A stretch of 64,000 bases of DNA, from contig VFFE01008918.1 of NCBI GenBank assembly GCA_008921705.1, positions 1,728,173 to 1,792,172 on the forward strand. Reading direction: 5' to 3'. Shown here one piece after another: positions 45,900 to 58,479 of the stretch; position 1 is the stretch's first letter; each line of letters begins with the position of its first letter. Under the pieces are notes generated by a model. That model was not told where the DNA came from and did not search any database. It saw nothing but the letters and a program-made list of their open reading frames with translations. A program made the position numbers and the translations under genes. The DNA is from Burhinus oedicnemus. Taxonomy: Eukaryota > Chordata > Aves > Charadriiformes > Burhinidae.

Positions 45900-48800
45900 A
45901 GTCCATATTCCCCTCCTCTTCCTTTATTTGCTCCACAACATATTTGGCTCAAATAACCTGTTTCTGAAAATACTAGTGGTACTGGGATGAGCAGAGGCAT
46001 TACAAGCAATATTGCATTTGTAATAAGAGGAAAGGGAGAGATGTGAAGAGAGGAAGGAAAATCCCGAGTCTGAGATCTTCCCTCGCACTTCTCCTTGCAT
46101 GGTGCAGAGACAGGCTGCCTCTTGTACCGAGGATGGAGTAGCAGTGCAACCTATCCATAAACAATTAAATGAATGCTTAACCTGCAGGTTTAAAACTTAT
46201 AAAACAAATATGTTTCCTTTGCATGAAAAACTGAATTGCCCTTCAGCTTCTTTTGTCATCTGTACGCATGAGTTTGGAGCAATTAGTATGAATATATTGC
46301 AGGTGCAGTATCTCAGGAAACTGCAAGAAGTTGTGCTGTAGTTTTGTACCATAGAGGTGTGCCAGAGCTATAACTCTTGGAAGAGTTGAAAACTGGAGAG
46401 ATGTGAGCATCTGAAGTGTGATTTTATAATTATAACAAGCACCAATAGCCATCTATATAATAGGCATGAAATGAATGCTGTATTTTCTCAGATTGTACCA
46501 CTACTCATTTAATTTAACTGGAAACCGCACACTATTTAATTTTAGATTGTGGATTGCCTTTCCCATGTGCCCAGTTTATCTTTCTAACTTTAAATAGAGT
46601 TTTTTGAATGGTAACAGCAGTGGTACTGTGTTAGCTTTGATGTTATCTCGAGACAACATCCTATTCCAGTGAAACACATCTTTGCCTGTTCTTTAAGATA
46701 AACTACTTGGGAATTCAACATCCCTGAATTTTGTTTGGTATCATCTTGTCATATCTAATTGTTCATGTAAAACTGATCCTTGTACCTGACTCTGAGATGC
46801 AGTTTCATTTTCAAGTGCAAGTTCCTCATAAATTCCGATGAGCATGAAACACTTCCTAAAGCCAAATCTCAAAGTAGCATAAATGGTGATTTTTTTTTTT
46901 TTTAGTAGAGTGATAGCAATCCACATCTGTTGAGAATACGACCCTTAGAATTTCCTGACCTGATAATAATTTCTGCTGATGCTCCATTTATATGAGTAGA
47001 ACTGAGGGACCTCAAAGACCACGGTGATTACTCATATATGGTTTGATGCCCTTTTATTCCACCACAGAGGCTTAAAGAACCCACTGTGGTGATAAGATTC
47101 ATGCCCACCATTTTACCTATGTGAAATCACTGACTTGATGAATGATACTGATATGGAACGTTTCCTTCTTTGCAGGTATGAAGGGAAAAATTAATCCTGG
47201 GGACTTCAATGCAAAACCCAGTGACTTCAGCCAAAATCATTTGCGCATGGAAAAACTTCTGATAACCACTATTGCACACACGGAGTGGTGCACGGGCATG
47301 TTCACTTACTTTGACTCGTGGGAAGTAGCAAAGGAGGAGGAAATGCAAGTACCAGATCAAAAAATCAACCTATGGCAAAAAAAGAGTTTTCAGGTTGTCA
47401 GCGTGGTGAGTCATCTGCACAGTGTTTCCATAAATATGACAACATCAGTGACTACCCCTTACTTTTAGCTGCAGTAACACACACACACTTCAGCGGAGTG
47501 GGAGGAGGTAAGAGGGCTGACTCTGAAATGGAAATAGCAGGAGGAGGAGGATATCACATGAAGCAAACTCCTGGAGCAGGCAAGACTTGTGACAGGATAA
47601 AGATTATTTTTTCTATACGTAGCAATCCTAAGAACACGGTTGCTTGGTGGGGTGTTATATGAGAAAAAGATACGTGTTAAAACTCAGCGTTGTACTGTGT
47701 GATGCACGGATGTTTTCAGAGTGCTAGTTTTTAATGCTGGAAAACAGGACACTCTCAGCTCCCCTCTAAGGTTTTAATGCTAACAGAAAAACTATTTTTT
47801 ATAATCTTAGTCTGAGAAAAGCCTTTTTTCTGTATTGGTTATGAAGTAAGAAAATTTGTGGGCTCCGTGGCACTGCCCCTCTCCTCTGTCCCTGGGTTCT
47901 CTGCGTGGGTCTGTAGCTAATGTGGCAACACCTGTCCTATATTTCAAGTGTAGCGGGAGGCCTTTTGAGCAAACTATCATTTAGAAAAGAGCTAGAGATT
48001 GCACAGTCCCCTGTGGCTCTGGGAAAATTTAATGGAGTTGGAGACTAATCCTCCCACCATTTCTCCACCGAGCATGGGGAGCAAATTCCCTTACCTTCGA
48101 AGAAGAAGTCAAATGTTCTCAGAGGGGCACCTCAGCCAATTTTTCTCTTTCCCTCTCTCTTGGGTACAGTTTTCTATGGGAATGACTGAGGATTGACCCT
48201 CTGGAAATTAGAATTTGAGAAGACCTATTATAAAATTGATTTTATTTCCTTGTTGCTGCGAAGTTGTTCCCTATAGCATGTTCTCTCATGATTTATCCAG
48301 GAGTTTCAAACGTTGTAAGTACCAGTGGTTCTGTATTTCCCGGGCCTGTCTCACTGACGGATGGTGCAGAGATGGGAATCGCAAGATACAGCAGAGAGGA
48401 AAAGAGAGAGAGCCAAATAAGATAAAGATGAAATCTCTTTTTTACTGTAGGAGTAAACTGCTGGGAAAGATCGGGAGTGAGACTAGCAGCATTTGCAGTG
48501 TATGTTTTGGGTGATCTAGTAGTTTAGATCTAGCCTATGTTTAAAGGCAATGAAATTTGCCTCAGACACAAACCCAACCACTTTTAAAGTTATCTCCCTT
48601 TGAATCTACTGAAACTCTTTTCTCACTCCTCTGGTAATATGTTTGCACCATATCTGGGAGAAGAGCTTCTTATTGCTCCCCTCTTCCCCTCTGTTCTCTT
48701 ATTAACGCCTCCCTCTATGCAACCCCCTGCCCACACACACTTCTTGGGAAGCAGATGTGATGAGAAGTGCTGAAGCAGCACAAGATATGATGTTCTTGAA

Positions 48801-51800
48801 GAATCTCTGATCTCCTCAGCAACGTCTTGCGAGATTTACAACTCCAAAGGATTTACCGTAAATAAATAAAAACTTTCAACACCTTACAGCTCCTGGGAAA
48901 CAAATTCAAAACATTCTGAGTTTTGCTTATCACTTCTTATTGCCAGTGTTACCAGCGAGTTTGCTGTCTGTTCGGTCCCATCGTGCTGTCCACCTGCCTC
49001 TTGCATTCTGTCTCAAGGAGCCACAGCAGTATCCTGTCTCTTCTGCTACTTGTCCGTCCAATAGAGCAGTGCATGGGACATTCTGCTTCATACATATGAG
49101 ACTTGGTATTTGCTACTTTTTTTCTATTTGCTATTGACTCTGGAAATTTTTACTCAGACAGCAAATGCGATTGTGAATTCAATCTCCTGGTTTCTCTTTC
49201 CAAGGCGCACCTCTTCTCCTTCATTGCTTTTGCTTTGTTTGTTCAAATTAAATATTTATTGGGTTTTAAAGAAGAATGAACTTTCAGTACAAGATAATAA
49301 AGGATTTATCTGATGATAAAACATGTAAATCTTTCCAGAAACTTCAGGAGGATTTTAATATTAATGCAGATCAAATATGGAAATGTATGCAATTTGCGAA
49401 TGGTTTGCGAAACAGGAAGAGCTGTGGAGTCAGTGCAGGAGTAATCCTTATTAGGATGAGTTTCTGATATTGATAAGACAGAAATAGAGTATCACATTTT
49501 TTTCTCTTGGTTAAGTATCTTCATTCTTTTGTGAAAGGACAGGAAAGAATGACAAGTCTTTTTTAAAAAATAAACTGCTCAATAAATCATTAGAGAAGAA
49601 AATATAGGGAACAAGTTTGTACTGACAAGGAAAGAAAAGCAGTTGTGTAATAGGTCTTCTCAGTTTCTAATTTCCAGAGGGTCAGTCAGTAGTCCCTCCT
49701 GTAGAAAGAATAGATTAATTATAGATAATTAATGTTTTACTATTTTTAATATTTTAATAAGCATGGATATCCCTCCTCCTGTGGTGCCCTCAGGGTAACT
49801 ATTCCTTTCCCTTAGTATGAATTTCGGTACAATGAGGGCCTAATACTCAGTATTCCTAACTTAATACAACATACTAACTACAATTAATGCTTAAAGTACT
49901 TTATATTTTAAATCTCCCATTTACTTTTTCCAAAATACCATTGAAATCATGTAATGTACTTACTCAAAACCAAAACAAAACAGAAATTGTAAGTTTGGAG
50001 GAAAATGAGAGGAGAAAATCGAGAGGTAGGATACAGCTGGATTTTTAGCATGGCAAAGTTCTCAGGTATCCTTTCCAATTTTTAGAAATTTTTTTAAAAA
50101 AGGATCATGATACGGGTAATGAAATTTCATAAGTCATGTTATAACCATTAAGGAGGAGCATGGAATGGAGGGATATTGGGATTCCTGCTTCATGCCTAAA
50201 TGGAATACTCCACTTTGGTATTACCTGATCACCGCCTTTATCACAGGGACGTCCCAGTTTGATTTGGTTAACTTTCACATGTGCTCATAGCTTACACCAA
50301 TCAATTTAACAAAGGTGGACGTGATTGGAGAGATTTGTGGTTGAAAAATTCACAACAAGATCAAGGACTTAATAAAATAGGATAAGATTTTTGGAAGGTC
50401 CTCAAGGACCTAAGTCCTTTGCTACGTGAGGTCCAGGGTTCTCATGCCCATAATTACGCTGAGCACAGAGTATTACAGAGGAAGGGTCGCTCTACACCGC
50501 CTCCACGTTTCAGAGCTACGTCTCTTCTTTGCAGACAGCTTCCCTCAGCAAGAAATCCTCAAAGATCCACAATAGTGTTTAGGAGTGTGGGAGTGTGGCA
50601 GTGCACAGCCCAGAGATCCAGAGGCCACCTTATTTTTCTAACACTTTCATGTAATACTATCTCTTCTCAGTCTTAACGTTAGTGTTTTGAAAGAGATTTC
50701 AAATTTGCCCAGTACAATGATTTTGCAAGTCTGCATAAGAAACTCATTTGTGCTGTGCTCAAAAATAATTTCTGAAAACACTCTGCTCCCATTTGTTATT
50801 CAACGTGCAAGTTTCTTTCACTTACTATGTTCTAGGACATGCTTTCAGCTAACTAGTGAAAAACCTCTGCAGGATGTTTTGCTCATTAGAGAGGCATTTT
50901 GATGTTAAAGAAATATTTCCCTTTTTATTTTAAAATGTCTCATTGGATAAATAGTATACAGATTTCCTGAGATGTGCAGTGAGGGCAGCTGCTTGGAAAA
51001 TGAAGAACAGAGCCTTCAGATCTCTGAAATTAATGGGAAAGTTCAGTGAAATTTGGATTAGACTCCGATGATAAAGCAATCTGAAACAGAAACATCATTA
51101 AAAGATACTGGTAATGGAATTGTGAGTTTATTTGTCTGAAAAACAGCTTGCGAGGTAATAAGTAATGAATTATTTTTAAGAAGTACATCTGTCTCTAACG
51201 GGAAAAATGTCTTGTTGAATGCATTGTACATCTGTACTGATGAAATTATTAAAATAAGTACCTTTGAGATGAGGATGTACTATAAAGACGACCAAGTGAA
51301 CAGAGGGCTAGGGGGCTTTTATGTTAATTAAATGATGGACACACAGTGAAGAGACAAATTGTTAATATATGCTAAACACAGAAAATCTAAAAGACCATCT
51401 GATACGTTCAGTCAGAGAGAAAACATGTCTGTTTAATTAAGGGCTGTAATATTGCATGTGTGCTTGCAGGCAGAGATAAGGTAGCTAATCTAGCTTTTCC
51501 TGAGGTGCACTCTGTCTTTTTAGTGCTTAAATTTCAACCTTAAGATTCCCCTAATGTTGCTGCTTGTATGGGATTGTTTCTCGGTTTCTGGCACGTAACC
51601 GATTCCCTGAGAGATAGGTGCACCTCCAAATAATGACTGCTTGTCAGAAAGATAGCTTTTCGTACCTGGCTTTAGTGCAGACCTCTATTTTACAGACAGG
51701 TTTCTCAGAGGCTCATGCTGTCTTATTTTTAATGGATAAAAAAAAAAAAATAGAGGTGGGTGGGAAACGCTGTCATGCAGACGTTCCAGACGAGACTGGG

Positions 51801-54460
51801 ACAACATCTCATTTGAATAACCACCCTACGGATCCGTCAAGCTGAGCTGAGACGTACCTCAGCCACCTCGACTCCAAATCCATCCCTCGGTTCAAGGGCG
51901 GGATGCAGGAGTGCCCGCAGCCTGCGTGTGCCTTGGCTCCCGTCGCTGCGGTGCCTCTGCTCGGGAGAGCGCTGGCATGGGCAGAGCATGGTCTCACAGA
52001 AGAGCTTAATTGCGCCTTTGCTGTATTACACAGAAACATATGGCTCAAAGCCTACAGGAAAATATCAGAAGGGGAGTTTTGCAGCAATAACAGAAACCTT
52101 ATTTTGCGTGAAGTAAAACCAATATTTGCTGTCTGAGTGCCTTCCCAGGGTTTGGAAGTCATGCGTTGTTTGATTTCACTGAGTTTGGGGTATTTGCATG
52201 CATTGCCTCCCAGATCTATAGTTGTTTTTGTGAGGAAGCTGCATTTTCCAGGGTTGTGTTTGTGGACTGCAGTATACAAATTTTGCTCCTAATCATTGCC
52301 CGTATAAAACCTTGGGGTGATGGATATCTGCCCAATGGAAATTCAAGTGCCATAAATTCAAAGCAAACCTGGCATGATGCGTACCTCTCTTACAAAGCTC
52401 TCACAATTATTTTTTTCTAGTTGAGTAGGTCTCGGTAGGACCAAGCCAGCTTCCCACAAGCTTTGCAGCGGTAAACCTGTACTAGTAGTGACTACTGTTC
52501 TGAGAGATGGGAATAGTGAAATTGGTGCAAATAGCACCAGGATTCATTTATCACTTTTATTTTAAACGGCCAAGTCTCAAAAAGCACCAACATCTATCTT
52601 GTCAGTTCTTGGTGCGAAGCCACTTGCAGCTAGCGAGTGAACCTCCAGGTGGGTCCCATGGAGGAGCTCATGCGATGGACATTCACCACCAATGCGGCTG
52701 AACCGTCCTGACTCTCTTTGTGCTTGAGCTATCGATGTTTTCCCAAACAGATTAGCACTGATTAGCAACGAATTATCAAGCATAAAATGAGTTTCTTGGC
52801 TTTTAGCCACTGGACACATATAAAGAATGGATGCAGGAGGAGGAAAATGAGTATCCACGGATGAGTAAAATGCTTGGACATATTTGTTGTTGCAGATTAT
52901 TGCCAGAATAAAAGTGGTCATTGCCAGTTAAATAAAACACCTCTGTCCATTACAGTAAGTGCATTGTTTTGTAGAAAGAGGAGCTCTTAAATTATTTTCT
53001 TCTGCTTATCTATATATCCAGCAACATGGTATTTAAGCATTTCTGTCATTCAGAAGCAATCTGCTCTTTAGACGAGGCTGTTTGCTTAAAACACTGATAA
53101 TACTGAAAACATGGGGTGGTGGAAAACTCAGGTTCTATCTTGAATGGGCTTGCAGACACTGGGTTGCTTTAAGAGAAGGTAAAAGACACGTCAAGTGCTT
53201 AATAGATATTTAGAGGACAAATAAGCAGTTGGAGTACTTTCCCTAAAGAGAAACATTACTGGAAAGGGAGCTGCTTCAGACAGGGGTGAAAAAGAGGGAA
53301 CTTGGTCCATCTGATTATGAAGAAGAAGAGAGTAATCGGTAAAATGATTGGTCTATCAGTCTGTGGCCTCTTGCTTTATTTCACTGACGACAGGACGAGG
53401 TTGTGAGGCTTCTCTTAGCCAGCAGGAACATGCAGTCTGCTCAACCCTTCAGCCAGTTTGTTTTAGTTATTCTAAGCAGTCTGATGGTATGCGCAATATC
53501 CCCACAGTTAACAGGAGTATTATCACTTTAATTATCTTTAACTACTGGGCATGCTGTGATAGTAGGCATTGAGAGATTCAAATATACAGTAGATCTGGTA
53601 AAAACTGTTTGTCTTGAGTCGATTGAAATGCTTGTTTTTTGCACATAAGAGTTAATGTTTGCTACTAGCACTCATCATCTTAGCTATACGTGCAAATTAA
53701 TTTGCCAGCAGTCTTATGACTGACGTCTGAAAAAAAATCTATGTAAAAATTTGCTTACCAAAAGGAGACTTTGATGTTTGTAAAAGAAAAAAACCCAAAC
53801 AAATATTTTAAACTTTTTTAATGAAACCAGATAAAAAAATTAATAAGAAACCAATTATGTTTTCTTATGCAATAAACCAGAAAGGTGGATATCTATATCT
53901 TATTTCTGTATCTATGTGTCTACAAAGAGAGTGCTTGCATGCTGATGGGACAAAGGAGGAGAAAAATTTATTGAATGTTTGACTTTTTGTTAAAGAATTT
54001 TGCTTTTCCTGTTGTCTGTTGAAATGAAACATTATTACAGAAATCTCACTGAATAACTCAAATTTCTATAAAACTAGGTTTCAAAATAAAATTGTCTAAT
54101 AGACTGAAGTATAATCCTTTATATAATATATTCCTTTATGGCATCCAATTATTTAACAATTTCTAATTGTCTTCCATTTTTTTCCATTCTGTGTTTTCTT
54201 TCCTTCCCTTATAGAACCATGTTATCTAACACACATTTACTCATCTCTGTTTCTTCTCTTTATGCATTCATTTTCCATGGCTGCCTCCTTTTCCACTTCC
54301 CAAATCTTTTCCTCTCTTGTGTTTTTTGGGTTTGAAGCTGCCCAGAAATGTGTGTCAGTAGTATTAACTCAGATCTTAAAAACCCAGCCTCCCCATGTCT
54401 AGCTCTTAAAAGCAACGGGCTAATGAGAAAAAGATGCATGACTTCAGCTTTTTATTTATT
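45900..54460. other. Noncoding stretch, no gene recognised
   Basis: Contains short T and A homopolymers (46,890-46,903; 51,738-51,750) and a TTAATTA-containing patch at 51,310-51,510 listed separately. Frames such as 47,318-47,662 have no splice context that I can defend. GC content rises near 51,840-51,980. Confidence 0.45.
51310..51510. promoter_or_regulatory. Candidate conserved noncoding element
   Basis: The patch carries ATGTTAATTAAATGATGG, CTGTTTAATTAAGGGC, GTAATATTGCATGTG and GTAGCTAATCTAGC. Two TTAATTAA palindromes about 100 bases apart and further TAAT cores suit an enhancer. Only motif content is seen; conservation is untested. Confidence 0.18.
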
Positions 54461-54465
54461 TCTAG

Positions 54466-54579
54466 GCTCACTGTGAATCCTAAGCCATGTGATGCACCTG
54501 AGTATGCTGGCTTTACTGGAAGATTCATGGACAGTTACCGTACTGGTATGATGTTTCCAGACAGATGCATGTATTGCAG
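54466..54579 (+). CDS. Candidate exon with VWC-like cysteine pattern
   Basis: The segment has a pyrimidine-rich acceptor (CAGCTTTTTATTTATTTCTAG/G), a possible branch CTAAT at about 54,418, and a donor TGCAG/GTGTGT at 54,580. Its length is 114 nt and it is phase 2 on both sides, so it could be skipped without a frame change. The 37 whole codons give LTVNPKPCDAPEYAG, GRFMDSYRTG and MMFPDRCMYC. The spacing C-x(7)-G...Y-x-x-G-x-x-F-x-D-x-C-x2-C resembles the first half of a von Willebrand factor C domain, and a fibronectin type I module is an alternative. Such domains are extracellular. I do not recognise the gene. Joining to 58,416 continues the pattern. Confidence 0.35.
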
Positions 54580-54584
54580 GTGTG

Positions 54585-57500
54585 TAGCACTGTTTTCACA
54601 GTGGTTTCTTGAAGGGTTATAAAGAGCATCCATGTTGTGGCGATGCACCAGCATTCAGACATCACTGAGGTATTCAGACATCAATGGTTAGCCCTCGCTT
54701 GCCTTTAAGTGAATCCATTCCAAGCAATTTGTCACCTGTCTGTTTCCAGCAATATTAAATACACAGCCTTGCCCCGATCTCTTGGCGTAGAAGAATGTCT
54801 GTACTTGGAGCAGTGTGTTCATTGAAGATTTTTTTTTTTTTCACCCTTCAGCCTCATGTGGATCTTTAACGATCTGCTATATGCTGCTTCTTTCTCTAAT
54901 CTTCTGAGAGAGTCAGTAGGCACAAGCTGTACTGAGAAAATTATACCATACCACACTCTGAAACTGCGAGCTTGATTCCAGCCCGTCTGGTGGGACTGCT
55001 GCTGAAAGTCAGCATCTAAAGAAGCAGCTCATTTGAATTCTGGGTGTACACGTGAGTTAATATGAATGTGCTCAGAGACTGAAGGCTGATGTATCAAAGA
55101 CATCGTTCAACACCACCTCAGGAGTGTTCCTAATAGTGCGACCATTTTTTCCTTTCACTTCTGTCAAATTTATCAATGTCTGATGTCGTTCTTTCTCAAA
55201 AAGAGAGCCTATTAATATGTATAAAGTACAAAAAAAAAGTTCATCCCTATGCATTAACATTTACTCATGGCAATTATGTCTGAGCTTACTAAATTCGTAT
55301 ACTTCCTCTCTTTCTTTCTATTCCACCCCCTACAGATCACCTGATCTATCAATTTTTATGAAGCTGTGTGTATGTGTGAGTGTGTGTACCCCTGTATGTA
55401 TATTTATATGTGTGTACACATATGTCTCTCTCTATATATACTTCAGTACTAATGACTGAATAATTTTACCCACTTTTTGTATCTTACTGCTGGAGCATTT
55501 CCTAAGGAAACTAATGACTGCTTACCTGGAGCTAGACCGAGCTGTTAGGCAGGCACATAACTGCATTGCCCCAGGAAGTATACAAGGAAGGAATTGGACC
55601 TGAAAGCGGCATGTTTGTCTTGCCTCTCTCTCCTCATTTGTGAAACGAAGAGGTAATTTACAGTTCTGCTTTTTCATGTGCCTGCTTCTGGCGCAGGTTA
55701 ATTTTCCTATGCAGTCAGCCAGCATGTAAGAGAAGGAGCCGAATGGCTCTCACCTCTTGCCATCTCCCTTGTCCCTGCAGACCCTTTCTTTCCGAGCCTG
55801 GACTGTCCTGTCCTGCTGGGCATCCCCTGGAGACACCCGTGTGCCAGGCTATGCCAGAGAAGGGACAATCTGATAAATATTCTCATTGCGTGGAAACAGC
55901 CGTAAGGTTAAATGTTGCACGTCTCCTTTCATGAAATATTTGCCTGTCTGTGTTTGCTCAAATTCTCCCTAAGAGGGCCAGCTCTCAGTTCCTGACCTCT
56001 GCATCCCTGTGTGGGGTAGGGGGGGCTCTGTGTCCCCTGTGCTGTGCCACTCGGCCACCCCTCTGTGGGTTCAGGACACAGCAGTTGGTGAAAGGTGTGT
56101 GTGCAGGGCCTCGTGCCCGTGGGATGTGTGTCAGCGCTTTCCCCACCTGCAGCAGGAGGACATTATGCCACAAGCTGGTGTTTGCACTGGTTTTGGTGGA
56201 AACCACCACTTGTTTTAGGCAGTGAATGAGGCACGTAGGTGAGGAGGCCCTGCGTAGGCAGAGATTTCCCTGGAAAGAAGGGAGCACCTGGAGGCGCCTT
56301 CTCAGGAAGGGGCTGTGACTCCAGTTCACATCCTTGGTTTGTGAACGCAGCCTGTAACTGCCTCTCTTCAGTGGGGCTGGCCAGTTTCTGAGGGGCTAGA
56401 GTAGGTGAAGTGAGAAGATGCTGGTCCAAAGATAGAGAAGAGATCATATCTTAATGCTACATAATTCTCCTCCTCCTGCAGGGGTATTTATAATGCAAAT
56501 AAATCCCCCTCCGTCCCCTTCTAGCTCCACACTGGGACCTGGAACTTGCAAATAAATGAGTCTTTGCTTTAGGTTCAAGGAATGCAAGTGCCTTCTGTTC
56601 TGTGACAGGATAGGATGGAGGAGAAAAGACCAGAAAAGCTAAACTCCTATTTCAAGGAATAAGTTAAATGTTACTGGCTCAGCCAGATCAAAAAAGAGCT
56701 GCTATTGCAGTACTCACTGTAGTACCTAAAGGCTACAGTCAGGATTGGAAGGATGCGGCTTTGATGGTTTCCTAAAATAAACACAAACATTTTTTACTCT
56801 TTTAAGCTGAATCAACAAAAGAGCAGCTGACTGCTCTGTTAGCCAAAAGTCCCCCGGCACTGCTTTGGTCACTTTTTCTTCTGCCATGGCTTAAATAACA
56901 GTTTAAACATTATCTTCATTTGTTCTCTTAGTGATCCACTGGAAATTAGAGGGCAGAAGAGAGAAGGAAAGCAGGACTCAAGGCTTTAAAAATAAGACTT
57001 TGGTATCTGTTGATTCGTGTTCAACCCTCTCCTGGTTGCACCCTGAAGACTTGCATTTGCACTTGCTCACACTGAAATGTGCCATACCCCTGCCTGGCAG
57101 GAGGCTAGCCAGAGTGGACTGCTGTGTCCCTACACATCACCCCATTGGCCTCAGGACAGCCACACTTGTCTGAGGTCTTCATGTTGCTGACCCCTCATCT
57201 GTCTTACCATGTCCTGTTGGCTTTCAGGGTTCAAATGAGATGCTTCAATCCAGCAGTCAACTATCATCAATAATAACTGTATTTACCATGATCAAAATAT
57301 GACTGTTGTCTTCAAAGAAGCACTGTCTATGTGTTTCTGTTCACAAGACTAACAACACCACAATTAACTTCTACTGGGCTCCACATCCGTACAGTGGTGC
57401 AGCTGCTGAAGCCCCTGTGAACTGAGTGATTTATAAGCCCTGTGTGCCACTTGCCTGTCCTATTCAGCAGGAATCTATAACCTAACCCTTTCCCTAATGG

Positions 57501-58380
57501 CATTAAAAGGTGCAATTAATCAATAAAAGGGATCAGTTAATATTCTCCACGTGTAAGTGCCAAACATCAGAATAATATGCTCTCTCATGGCTGGCATCCC
57601 ATCATTTTGTGATTTAGCTAAAAAGGAAATTGGTGGGACAACCACAGCGTACACCATGGGATTGTTCTGCAGATCTGGGGCAGTTGTTATATCTGCTGCA
57701 GAGAAATACTTTCTCTGCTGAAAGAGGTTTTCTAGATAAATAGAAAAGTTAGTAGGAAGCAAAATTTTGCTTTCCGTAGTTTGGGAAACTTTCTTCCCTT
57801 GTTTCAAAGACTTAAGTGGCATGGGGAAATCCCCTAGCAGCCATAGGCCCTGGGAATTAAATTTTCTTCATCTGTTCCCTATTCCCTAAGCAACATAGCA
57901 CGAATCCTACTACCATCTATTTCTTTAAGCAGCCTCCTGTGGAAAGAGGGAGACTTGATTAGTGTGTGTGCATATGGTTGCCTGTCCACATTTGGAAAAC
58001 GGGCCACTGGGAGAAACATTGGCTTGATGTTCATTACCATCCCCGAGCTCTCTGCACTGTATACATGAAAAGTTATCATTTCCATCGCAGGAGGCAACAC
58101 ATGTGGGAAGCAAGCATTGAGATATTCTTACCAGAAACCAAGTCAATTCATTTTCTATACAGTTCTCAAAACAGTCCTTCTTTTAATAAAGTGCTGACCT
58201 GGGTTCAGCAGGTTTGTGGCTCTTGCATAGTGCCAGTGCTCTGCAGATGATCTCAAATAGTTTACCGAGCAGGTGCAGTCTTTTAGCAACATCTTTTTTG
58301 CTCAAACAATTTCAATGCTGTTGATAAGCAGTACTATATATTCATATTTCTTAATCTTAATTCTGAGTTGCTGTTGACTT
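54585..58380. other. Noncoding or intronic stretch
   Basis: Contains a T13 run (54,829-54,841), a TG/TA-rich tract (55,365-55,441) and a GC-rich, open-frame-rich patch at about 55,740-56,420 whose frames contradict one another. A TAAT-rich patch lies at about 57,480-57,560 (GTGCAATTAATCAATAAAAG). No further exon is recognised. Confidence 0.45.
55365..55441. repeat. Interrupted TG/TA-rich tract
   Basis: TGTGTGTATGTGTGAGTGTG passes through CTGTATGTATATTTATATG to a TGTGTGTACACATATG segment and TCTCTCTCTATATATAC. It is a degenerate dinucleotide repeat. Confidence 0.85.
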
Positions 58381-58415
58381 TTCTAACTGGAATTGTCTTG
58401 AATTTTTTTCTTCAG

Positions 58416-58474
58416 CTGTTTTTTGAATGGCAGAAAATGCCAGAAGTGAGCTTCTCTGATCTTTCAGCTTTCTG
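58416..58474 (+). CDS. Candidate terminal coding exon following 54,466
   Basis: An excellent acceptor is present: a branch TTCTAACTGG about 30 bases upstream, then TTTTTTTCTTCAG/CTG. A strong donor CTG/GTGAGT follows at 58,475. Entered in phase 2 from the 54,579 donor, it reads S-CFLNGRKCQK and stops at TGA (58,447-58,449). That adds C-x(6)-C after CMYC, completing a C-x2-C-x-C...G..C pattern as in VWC domains. The stop lies 25 bases before the donor, too close to trigger nonsense-mediated decay if the exon is internal. Entered in phase 0 it is also fully open (19 codons), so it could belong to a different transcript. Confidence 0.3.
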
Positions 58475-58479
58475 GTGAG

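Noticed and set aside
47318..47662. Plus-strand frame with GGGK-like residues
   Set aside because: No nucleotide-binding context, no splice signals, and it overlaps another frame.
55950..56447. Dense open frames in a GC-rich patch
   Set aside because: Several frames on both strands are open at once because stops are rare in GC-rich DNA; no protein family is seen.
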